Of a DNA stretch of 64,000 nucleotides, positions 33,566-43,300 are shown in pieces; within the stretch, counting starts at the first letter, position 1, and the number at the start of each line of letters is the position of its first letter. Position numbers and translations under genes: made by a program. The notes under the pieces are model-generated. The model was not told where the DNA came from, searched no databases, and saw only the letters and a program-made list of their open reading frames with translations. Location: NCBI RefSeq assembly GCF_000981805.1, contig NZ_CP011132.1, positions 1,488,001 through 1,552,000 on the forward strand. The letters run 5' to 3'. The stretch is from Citrobacter amalonaticus Y19. GTDB taxonomy: Bacteria > Pseudomonadota > Gammaproteobacteria > Enterobacterales > Enterobacteriaceae.

Positions 33566-34615
33566 ATGAAAATGGAAAAAATAACCTGTAACGCTTGCCT
33601 GGCACATGCTGAAAAAGACGTACGTTTTGAATCACGTGAAATAGAATGTGGAGAAAATGACGTTGTTGTGAAGGTGGCCTGTGGCGGTATCTGTGGTTCT
33701 GATATTCACTACTACCAGCATGGTCGGGCAGGGATGTCGGTTCTCAAGCATCCCATGGTGATTGGCCATGAGTTTGTCGGCGTGGTCAGCAAAGTACCCG
33801 CAGGAAGCAATCTGACTGTCGGTCAGGCGGTTGCGGTGAATCCATCCTGCCCCTGCAATCAGTGCGAGATGTGCCTTTCCGGTCATCAAAACCTGTGTGG
33901 GTCCATGCGATTTATGGGCAGTGCGCAGTTTAATCCTCATGTGAATGGCGGTTTTTCTGAATTTGTGGTGGTGAAACCGGAGCAATGTGTTCCGTACGAT
34001 AGCCGCATTCCTGCGAACGTGATGGCTTTTTCAGAACCGCTGGCGGTCGCTATTCACGCGGTAAAAGTGGCAGGGCAGTTGACCGGAAAACGCGTACTGG
34101 TGATAGGCGCGGGTCCCATTGGTTGTCTGATTCTTGCCGCCGCGCGCAGTACTGGCGCGTCTGAACTGGTGGCCTCCGATCTCAGTCCGCGCTGTCTGGA
34201 TCTGGCACGTCAGATGGGGGCAACAGCCACGATGGATCCACGAGATGAAGAGCAGGTGGCGCATTATCAGCAACGTAAAGGTTATTTTGACGTTGTGTTT
34301 GAGGCCTCTGGCGCACCGAGCGCCGTGGCATCAACCGTGGATTTCACTCGTCCTGCCGGAACCATTGTCCAGGTAGGGATGGGGGCAAGCCCGGTCAGTT
34401 GGCCGGTCTCATCCATGCTTGTCAAAGAGATCAACTGGGTCGGTTCATTCCGCTTTATCGGCGAATTCGTGACGGCGGTTCGCTGGTTGGAAGACGGGCG
34501 TGTTGATCCTCGTCCTCTCATTAGCGCAGAGTTTCCGCCTCAGCAAATCGAGAATGCCCTGATTACCGCCACAGACAAAAATGTCTCTGCTAAGGTACTC
34601 ATTCGCTTTGATTAA
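33566..34615 (+). CDS. Zinc alcohol dehydrogenase, L-idonate 5-dehydrogenase (IdnD)-like
   Basis: The 349-residue medium-chain dehydrogenase has catalytic zinc ligands in GGICGSDIHYY (Cys) and GHEFVG (His/Glu), a structural zinc site in CPCNQCEMCLSGHQNLC, and NAD-binding VIGAGPIGCLI. The overall match is to E. coli IdnD, which oxidises L-idonate to 5-ketogluconate. Three in-frame ATG codons (33563, 33566, 33572) follow TGAGG; 33566 has the best spacing. It ends before a strong terminator, so it closes the operon. Confidence 0.87.
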   Translation: MKMEKITCNACLAHAEKDVRFESREIECGENDVVVKVACGGICGSDIHYYQHGRAGMSVLKHPMVIGHEFVGVVSKVPAGSNLTVGQAVAVNPSCPCNQCEMCLSGHQNLCGSMRFMGSAQFNPHVNGGFSEFVVVKPEQCVPYDSRIPANVMAFSEPLAVAIHAVKVAGQLTGKRVLVIGAGPIGCLILAAARSTGASELVASDLSPRCLDLARQMGATATMDPRDEEQVAHYQQRKGYFDVVFEASGAPSAVASTVDFTRPAGTIVQVGMGASPVSWPVSSMLVKEINWVGSFRFIGEFVTAVRWLEDGRVDPRPLISAEFPPQQIENALITATDKNVSAKVLIRFD

Positions 34616-34623
34616 CGCAGTGA

Positions 34624-34648
34624 AGCGCCCGATTGGGCGCTTTGTTCT
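34624..34648 (+). terminator. Terminator of the hexonate operon
   Basis: AGCGCCC-GATT-GGGCGCT followed by TTGTTCTT is a strong intrinsic terminator 8 nt after the dehydrogenase stop. Confidence 0.8.
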
Positions 34649-34705
34649 TAAAAGTGAATTGTTATACAATGAAAAACCTGAGCGACATCGTAGCGGATAC
34701 CCATC

Positions 34706-35425
34706 TTGAGCATAAAATCCATTCAAAAACAAAACGTTGTAAATGAAATTTATGATCAGATAAGCGGCAAACTGCTGGACGGCAGTTGGGCGCCGGGTAG
34801 CCGTCTGCCTTCAGAAGCGGAGATGACCGCCTCATTTAACGTCAGCCGGGTCAGCGTTCGCAGCGCGGTACAACGTTTTCGCGACCTGGGTATTGTGGTG
34901 ACACGTCAGGGAAGCGGCAGCTACGTCAGCGAAAACTTCACCCCGCAGATGTTAAGTAACGATCCCCGCCCAATCATGCACCTCAGTCGCGAAGAGTTTC
35001 ACGATATGATGATTTTCCGTCAAACTGTGGAGTTTAAATGCGTGGAACTCGCCGTCGCACACGCCACTGATGACGACATCCGTGAACTCGGCGACGCGCT
35101 GGACAATATGCTGATCAACAAGGGCGACTACAAAAAATACTCGGAAGCGGACTACGCATTTCATCTGGCGATTGTCAGGGCATCGCACAACAGCGTGTTT
35201 TATAACGTAATGTACTCAATTAAAGACATCTATTACTACTACCTTGAAGAGCTTAACCGTGCGCTGGGGATCACCCTTGAGAGCGTGGAAGCCCACATCA
35301 AAGTTTATATGTCGATTAAGAACCGCGATGCCAGCACGGCCGTAAAAGTCCTCAACGAAGCGATGTCTGACAATATTGTTGCCATCGAAAAAATGAAATC
35401 GACAGAGACATCCGGAACGAAGTGA
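34706..35425 (+). CDS. GntR/FadR-family (FCD) repressor of the hexonate cluster
   Basis: The 239-residue protein has an N-terminal winged HTH (about 10-75; GSRLPSEAEMTASFNVSRVS is the recognition region) and a C-terminal helical FCD ligand domain, with LAVAHATDDD and FHLAIVRASHN, the latter supplying metal-binding His/Asp. TTG at 34706 is used because no in-frame ATG precedes the HTH. It is the likely regulator of the divergent ManD-like and SDR operons through the two TNGTNNNACNA sites, with a sugar acid as inducer. Confidence 0.85.
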   Translation: MSIKSIQKQNVVNEIYDQISGKLLDGSWAPGSRLPSEAEMTASFNVSRVSVRSAVQRFRDLGIVVTRQGSGSYVSENFTPQMLSNDPRPIMHLSREEFHDMMIFRQTVEFKCVELAVAHATDDDIRELGDALDNMLINKGDYKKYSEADYAFHLAIVRASHNSVFYNVMYSIKDIYYYYLEELNRALGITLESVEAHIKVYMSIKNRDASTAVKVLNEAMSDNIVAIEKMKSTETSGTK

Positions 35426-35912
35426 CAATCGTCAGGGGTACGTACTTTGGCGCTAACCATTCAGCCCGGCGATGTTGTACCGACGGCGCGCAATGAATTT
35501 CTGGCAATAAATTCATCTGTATAATCTTTCCTGCAAGAAATAACGAGTTCAATACTCTATCCACGCAACAAGATGTCGGGTGCGTCGGTGTTGAATGATA
35601 AGACCGGGCGCCTTATCGCAATGACCTCTCCAGATTACCGCACTGAAAGTAACCCTGTTCACTATTACATTGCTAATCATTGGATTTAACGCGGAAGCCG
35701 TAGCATCACTCGCAATAAGAATTAACTTATTGTGAGTTATGTTTGTGAATTCTCAAATATATATATTTCCTGTACATGATCTGTTACGAGGTCTCTCTGG
35801 AAATGTTATGCAAAAGGTGTATTCTTCAAAAATAAAAGAGAGAGAAAATAACCACACTTTTTCATTACTTATTGGCGTTCATTGCTGTACTCATGCAAGG
35901 AAGGTTTGAACA
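35426..35912. other. AT-rich control region upstream of the adhesin locus
   Basis: This 487-bp gap carries no credible ORF. It contains an isolated TATAAT at 35520-35525 without a matching -35, a strong 28-bp dyad at 35709-35736, and the A+T-rich run AAATATATATATTT just downstream. The last 20 bp hold CAAGGAAGG, a ribosome binding site for the TolC-like gene. It is the probable promoter region of the adhesin operon. Confidence 0.5.
35709..35736. promoter_or_regulatory. 28-bp dyad before the adhesin operon
   Basis: CTCGCAATAAG-AATTAA-CTTATTGTGAG pairs over 11 positions with only one G.T. It is about 175 bp upstream of the first gene and could bind a dimeric regulator. Confidence 0.45.
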
Positions 35913-37268
35913 ATGAAATTATTACATTTTCTTTGCAGCCCCGGCTATTCCGTGGCTGGAGTGCTAATTGCATCTGTCGCGTTTAATTTTGCATCAGCAG
36001 CCCCATTGCCGGATTGGGCAAACGCGCCTGAATCTCCCCTGGTCCCTGAACTTTCTTTGCGGGAAAGTATTCTGCGGGCGTTCGCCCATAGCCCGGATGT
36101 GACGCAACAGGCAGCCCAGTCGGGAATTAGTGAAGCAAAAATAGATGAAGCTAAAAGTGGCTGGTATCCGCAGATAGAATTAAACAGTAATGCCGGGCCG
36201 TCCCGCCAGTATGATTCCGGCGGCAGCCTTGATAATTCAATTTCTTACGGCATTACCATTACTCAACTTGTTTATGACTTCGGTAAAACAGACAACAATA
36301 TTAAACTTCAGACCGCTGCGCGGGATGGTCAACGTTTTAAACTGATGTCGACATTAACGGATGTGGCAGAAAAAACGGCCGTAACTTTTATGGAGGTACA
36401 CCGATACGAAACTTTATGTGATGCCGTGAAAGAAAACATTCGTTCGCTGGAAAATATCTACCAGATGGCGTCATTACGTTCCGGCGCGGGACTTAATTCC
36501 GCATCTGATGAACTCCAGGCCAGAACCCGTATTGCCGGAATGCAATCCGCGCTGGAACAATATCAGGCGCAACGGGATAGTGCTATTGCTCAACTTACGG
36601 TATTAACGGGCGTAAAACCGGCCTCGCTTTCTACTGCGCCGTCTTCTCTTGTTGAGCAACCCATTTCACTTAAGTCCATTGATTATCATATTATTCCTTC
36701 GGTCCTGGCCGCTGAGAATCTTCGCCGCTCTGCGGAATATGATGTCGAAAAAACGAAATCACAATACTGGCCAACGTTAAGTCTCCAGGGCGGAAAAACA
36801 CGCTATGAAAACAATGACCGTGGATGGTGGAACGATCAGCTACAGTTAAATTTGAACGCACCACTTTATCAGGGCGGCGCGGTTTCTGCTCAGGTTCAGC
36901 AGGCAGAAGGGCAGCAGCGTGTATCAGCGGCTCTGGTAGAGCAGGCGAAGCAGGACACACTTCAAAAAGCCTCTGTTGCCTTTGCAAACTGGGCTGGCGC
37001 AAGGGGGAGAGAGCAAGCCGGAATAGCGCAATCACAAAGCGCAAATCATACCCGGGAAGTTTATAAAAACGAATACAAATTAGGTAAGCGCAGTCTGAAT
37101 GATTTATTGACTGTCGAGCAGGACGTTTTTCAGGCTCAATCTTCTGAAATTAACGCCAATTACGATGGATGGGTCGCCGCAGTTAATTATGCTGCGGCAG
37201 TGAATAACCTGATTCCCCTGGCTGGAATCAAACAAAGTTATTACAGCGAGTTACCCGAACTGAAGTAA
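35913..37268 (+). CDS. TolC-family outer membrane protein of the adhesin type I secretion system
   Basis: The 451-residue protein has an N-terminal signal ending near FASAAPLP and two repeated outer-membrane-efflux domains rich in coiled coil (for example YDFGKTDNNIKLQTAARDGQ). It belongs to the AggA/LapE/BapB subgroup of TolC-like exit ducts. It lies 105 bp upstream of the giant adhesin and in the same direction as the ABC and HlyD subunits, so it is the dedicated outer-membrane component. In Salmonella bapABCD the duct gene follows the adhesin (from memory); here it precedes it. Confidence 0.9.
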   Translation: MKLLHFLCSPGYSVAGVLIASVAFNFASAAPLPDWANAPESPLVPELSLRESILRAFAHSPDVTQQAAQSGISEAKIDEAKSGWYPQIELNSNAGPSRQYDSGGSLDNSISYGITITQLVYDFGKTDNNIKLQTAARDGQRFKLMSTLTDVAEKTAVTFMEVHRYETLCDAVKENIRSLENIYQMASLRSGAGLNSASDELQARTRIAGMQSALEQYQAQRDSAIAQLTVLTGVKPASLSTAPSSLVEQPISLKSIDYHIIPSVLAAENLRRSAEYDVEKTKSQYWPTLSLQGGKTRYENNDRGWWNDQLQLNLNAPLYQGGAVSAQVQQAEGQQRVSAALVEQAKQDTLQKASVAFANWAGARGREQAGIAQSQSANHTREVYKNEYKLGKRSLNDLLTVEQDVFQAQSSEINANYDGWVAAVNYAAAVNNLIPLAGIKQSYYSELPELK

Positions 37269-37373
37269 TCCTCTCACAATAGCCATACTTAACCTAAGGA
37301 TTATTCGGCGTTTTCATTCTGCTGTAAATAACTCAACAGCCTTGTGTGAATCATGTCTGGCAGGAACGTTCCT

Positions 37374-40300
37374 ATGAACCTGATTGTGGATATTGTATCT
37401 CGAAAAACTGCAGTAAAGCAGACGATGATCAACCCCGGAAATATTACGGTTGTTGTTTATGAACCATCTGTCGTGCAGGTTCATGCCGCCGTCTCATCGG
37501 TCGCGCGTTATGTCCGTCAGGGAAATGACCTGCTGATTTATATGAAAGATGGAACGGTGATCCGCTGTAATGGTTATTTTGTGGAGGCACCCGATACGCA
37601 TCAGCAATCGGAACTGGTGTTAGAGGACGGACAGGGACTGACCCACGTTACGTTTTCACCAACGGGAGACGTGGCGGGAATGGCGCCAGTGGACCTGGTC
37701 GCCCAGACATCTTCTGTTGACAGCATCACCCCCTTTCTTAGTACCGTCCATCAGGCAAGCGACATCCCCTGGGGCTGGATAGCCGGTGCCGTAGCGGGAG
37801 GCGGTGCGCTGGGGGCGCTGTTAGCCGGAGGAAATGGCGGCGGTGGGTCGCATACCGAAGTGGTCAATAATCCTGGCGAACCCGGGACAGCAACCCCATC
37901 CTTCCTGGCCATTGATAAACAGGGGGATAAGCAGGGTATCCTGGCCGCCAATGAGACCACCGATGATACCACGCCGACGTTTACGGGCACGGGACAAGCC
38001 GGGGCGACCATCCAGATTAAGGACAGCAACGGGAATACGATAGCCAGTACCATGGTGGGAAGCAACGGGACCTGGACCGTAGACCTTCCGGTACAGACGG
38101 CGGGGCAACACACCTGGTCGGTCGTACAGATCGTCGGGAGCGACGCCACGTCGGCGGGGTCAATTACGCTGTCGATACAGAGCGCACAGGCGTCGGTCAC
38201 GCTGGCAACCACCGCCACAGATAACATTATCAATGCCAGTGAACAGGCGTCAGGCTTCACCCTTGCCGGACAAAGCCAGAATCTGGCACAAGGCACCCCA
38301 CTTATCGTCACGCTGAATGGTAAAACCTACAGCACTGAAGTGCAGGCCGGTGGGGCGTGGCAGGTTAACGTTTCGACCACCGATGCCACCGCGCTGGGCC
38401 AGGGGAACCAGACAGTGACGGTCTCCTGTAAAGACGCTGCCGGGAATACCGTGACAGGCTCACAGACCCTGAATGTGGATACTGTTGCGCCAGTACTCAC
38501 GGTGAATACGATTGCGCAGGACAATATTGTCAACACCGCGGAACATGCGTTTCCCCTGGTGATTGGCGGTAATACCGATGCCGGGGCGGGACAGGTGGTG
38601 ACTCTGGTGGTCAATGGTCACGCCCACACCGCAACGGTCGGGAATGACGGGACGTGGCAACTGAGCCTGAGTGCGGGCGAGGTTCAGGCGCTGGCCGATG
38701 GGGCGTATACCCTGACGGCAAGCGTCAGTGATAAAGCGGGAAACAAGACCAGCACAACCGCCGGGTTTAGCGTCGATACGCAAACCCCTGTCGTCACCGT
38801 CAATACCGTTGCCGGTGATGATGTATTGAATCTGAGCGAGCAGACGGTTGCGCATGTGATTTCCGGGCGGGCTGACGGGGCATCGGCAGGCGATATTGTC
38901 ACTGTGACGCTCGGCAGCCACACCCTGACAGGGGTCGTGCTGGCAAACGGAACCTGGAATGTCGCGCTGGATCCCTCTGTCACCGGAACACTGGGGTTGG
39001 GGGCTCGTGTGATTACCGTATCCGTTACGGATGCGGCAGGGAATACCGGCACAGCAACACATACGATCACCCTGAGTGGCGTTGCGCCACAACTTTCGAT
39101 TGATCCCATCAGTCAGGATAACATCCTGAATGCGCAGGAGGCTCTGCAACCGCTGACGCTGAGTGGAACCTGTAGTTTGCCGGATGGCAGCACGGTGACA
39201 ATCGTGCTGAACAGCATTACGTATACTGCACAAGTTACCGGCAACACATGGTCTGTTCAGGTGCCGGTGACCGATGTTCTGGGGCTTGCCAATACCACCT
39301 ATACCGTGACGGCCAGTGGGTCTGACATTGCGGGCAATACCGGGACGGCGCAAGGCAGTCTGCTGGTCGACACGGTGCTGCCACAGGTTATTATCAATAC
39401 CTTCGCGGGCGACAACGTGGTCAACAACGCGGAAGCGATGGCGGGGCAGATGCTGAGTGGTCGGGTCGTGGGCGCGGCACAGGGCGATACCGTGACGGTC
39501 ACGATCGCGGGCAATACTTACAGCGCCACGGTCGGCGGTAATCTGACCTGGAGCCTCACCGTCCCGGCCGTCGATCTACAGGCGTTGGGTGACGGACCGC
39601 TGACATTCACCGCATCGGTGACCAACAGCCACGGCAACACCGGCAGCGGCGAGCGGGACATCACCATTAACGCCACGCTCCCGGGACTGCGCATCAATAC
39701 CATTTCCGGTGATGACGTCATCAACGCGGTGGAACAGCAACAGGATTTGACCATCACCGGCAGTAGCAGTCATCTGGCTGCGGGTACCGTCATTACGGTG
39801 ACAATCAACGGCGTCGACTACACCACGGCGACGACAAGCAACGGTAGCTGGCAGATAGGTGTGCCTGCCGCCGATCTTCAGAGCTGGACCCCAGGGACGG
39901 TGGTGGTCACCGCCAGCGCCGTTGATTCCGCAAGCAATCCTGTTTCGGCGAGCCACAACGTTGAGCTTGATTTACGTTCAGTGGCGATCACCATCAATAC
40001 CATTGCCGGTGATGACATCATCAATGCGGCTGAAAAAAGTGCGGCCCTGACCCTTAATGGTCAGACTCAGGCGGTCGAAGCCGGTCAGACCGTGGTGGTG
40101 AAAATCGCCGGGCAGACCTTCACTACTCAGGTCCAGAGTGATGGTTCATGGAGTCTGAGCATTCCCGCGAGCGTGCTGTCCACTTTACCGGATGGCGCCG
40201 TAGACATTAGCGCGACGGTCACCAGTGTGAGTGGCAATTCAGCCGATACCACCCGCAGCGTGACGGTGGATTCGCAGGCCCCCGCAATAAGCATCGATCC

Positions 40301-43300
40301 TCTGACCAGCGACAACATCATTAATGCGACTGAGGCCGGGCAAGCCTTGCAGATCACCGGGATGTCGGATGCCCAACCGGGTCAGGTGGTGACCATCACA
40401 CTGAACGGAAAAAATTACACCGCGACGGTTCAGTCTGACGGAACCTGGAATACGACGATCCCCGCACCCGATGTCGGGGCGCTGGGCGACGGCAATGCCA
40501 TCGTGACGGCCCGCGTCAGCGATGTGGCAGGGAATAGCGGGAGTACATCGCGGACCACCCTGGTGGATGCCACTTCCCCAGTGGTGACCATTAATCCCGT
40601 CGCCGGGGATAACATCATCAACGGTTCAGAACACCTGCAGGCGCAGATCCTGAGCGGTACGGCGACGGGGGCTGCCGCCGGGGATGTGGTGACTATCACC
40701 CTGAACAGCGTGACCTACACCACGGTGGTAGATGGCTCGGGCAACTGGAGTCTGGGGTTGCCTGCCTCGGTGGTCAGCGCACTTCTCGATGGGGCTTATC
40801 CCGTCACCGTCTCTGTCACCGATCGGGCAGGCAACGAAGGTAATAACGCGCTGAATGTGGTGGTCAATACCACAACGCCGGTGCTCGGCATCAACACCAT
40901 TGCCGGGGATGACATCATCAACGCCAGTGAGAAAGGGACCAGTCTGCTGATCTCCGGGACCAGCGACCTGCCGTCGGGTACGCGGGTCAGCGTCACCCTC
41001 AACGGGCAGAGCTATCAGGGCACCACCGACGCCGCCGGTAACTGGAGCGTGACGGTCCCGGTTTCCGCCGTTGGCGCACTGGGCCAGGCGACGTACACGG
41101 TGACGGCGCAGGCCACCGACAGCCTGGGTAACAGCGGCACCGCCAGCCACAGCGTGCAGGTCGACAGCGCCCTGCCGGGCGTGACCATCAGCGTGGTGGC
41201 CGGGGACGACGTGATCAACGCCGGAGAAGTGGCATCCGGACAGACGATCGGCGGCCGGGTGACCGGGGCGGCAGACGGCGATACGGTTACCGTCTCCCTC
41301 GGCGGGAAGACCTACACCACCACGGTGCAGGCGGATCTGAGCTGGAGCGTGACCGTTTCGTCGGCTGACCTGACGACGCTTGGCAACGGTCCGCTGACGG
41401 TGGCCGTCTCGGTCACCAACGGCCTGGGTAACACCGGCAGCGGCACGCGGGAGATCAGCATTGATGCCAGCCTGCCGGGGCTGCGGGTGGATACCGTCGC
41501 CGGGGATGACGTGGTCAACAGTATCGAACACGGCCAGGCGCTGGTGATCAGCGGCAGCAGCAGCGGCCTGTCCTCCGGGGCGGCCCTGACGGTGACCATC
41601 AACGGCGTGGCCTACGCGGCGAGCGTGCGGGCAGACGGCAGCTGGAGCGTGGGGGTACCGGCGGGCGACGTGAGCGCCTGGCCGGCCGGGACGGTGACTG
41701 TTGTGGTGTCAGGCAACAGCAGCGCCGGGAACCCGGTAAGCGTCAGTCATGACGTGACGGTGGATCTGACGCCGCTGGCGATCAGCATCAGTCCGGTCAC
41801 CGCCGATGATGTGATCAACGCCGCCGAGAAGGGGACGGCCCTGGTCCTTTCCGGCAGCACTTCGAATGTGGAAACCGGCCAGACGGTGACGGTGACCTTC
41901 GGCGGAAAAAGTTTCACCACCACGGTGCAGAGTGGCGGCGGCTGGAGCATAACGGTTCCGGCGGGTGACATGGCTGCCCTGCGTGACGGCGATGCCACGG
42001 TACAGGCCAGCGTCAGCAACCTGAACGGCAACACGGCCTCGGCCTCCCACGGTTACAGCGTGGACGCCACCGCGCCCACGATCACCATCAACACCGTGGC
42101 GACAGACAATATCATCAATGCCAGCGAGGCAGCCGCAGGGGTGGCGATCTCCGGCATCAGTACGGCGCAAGCCGGGCAGACGGTGACCGTCACCCTGAAT
42201 AATCAGACATATACAACAACGGTCGGAAGCGACGGTAGCTGGAGCGTCAGCGTACCACCCGCCGACCTGAGCGCCCTGACGGGCAGCACCTACAATGTGA
42301 CGGCCACGGTCAGCGACAAGGCCGGAAACCCGGCCAGCGCCGCCCATTCCCTGGCGGTGGACACCACGGTGCCGGTCATCACTATCGGCACCGTGGCGGG
42401 CGACGACGTGATCAACATGACCGAACACGGCCAGGCGCTGGTGATCAGCGGCAGCGCCACGGGAGCCGCCGCCGGGGATGTGGTGACGGTGACCCTGAAC
42501 GGAAAACCCTACACCACCACGCTGGACGCGTCCGGCAACTGGAGCGTGGGCGTACCGGCGGCGGACGTCAGCGCGCTGGGCGGCGGCAGTCAGACGGTCT
42601 CGGTGACGCTGACGGACCGCGCCGGTAACAGTGACACCGCCACCCGTACGGTCAGTGTCGATCTGACCGCGCCGGTGCTCGGCATCAACACCATTGCCGG
42701 GGATGACATCATCAACGCCGGCGAGAAAGGGACCAGTCTGCTGATCTCCGGGACCAGCGACCTGCCGTCGGGTACGCGGGTCAGCGTCACTCTCAACGGG
42801 CAGAGTTATCAGGGAACCACCGACGCCGCCGGTAACTGGAGCGTGACGGTCCCGGCCTCTGCCGTCGGCGCACTGGGGCAGGCAACCTATACAGTGACCG
42901 CACAGGCCACCGACAGCCAGGGTAACAGTGGCTCTGCCAGTCACAGCGTGCAGGTCGACAGCGCCCTGCCGGGCGTGACCATCAGCGTGGTGGCCGGTGA
43001 CGATGTGATCAATGCCGGGGAGGTGGCGTCAGGGCAGACGATTGGCGGACGGGTGACCGGGGCGGCAGATGGCGATACGGTGACCGTCTCCCTTGGCGGG
43101 AAGACCTACACCACCACGGTGCAGCCTGATCTGAGCTGGAGCGTGACCGTCCCGTCGGCTGACCTGACGGAGCTTGGCAACGGCCCGCTGACGGTGGACG
43201 TCTCGGTCACCAACGGCCAGGGCAACACCGGCAACGGCACGCGGGACATCAGTATCGATGCCAGCCTGCCGGGACTGCGGGTGGACACCGTCGCCGGGGA

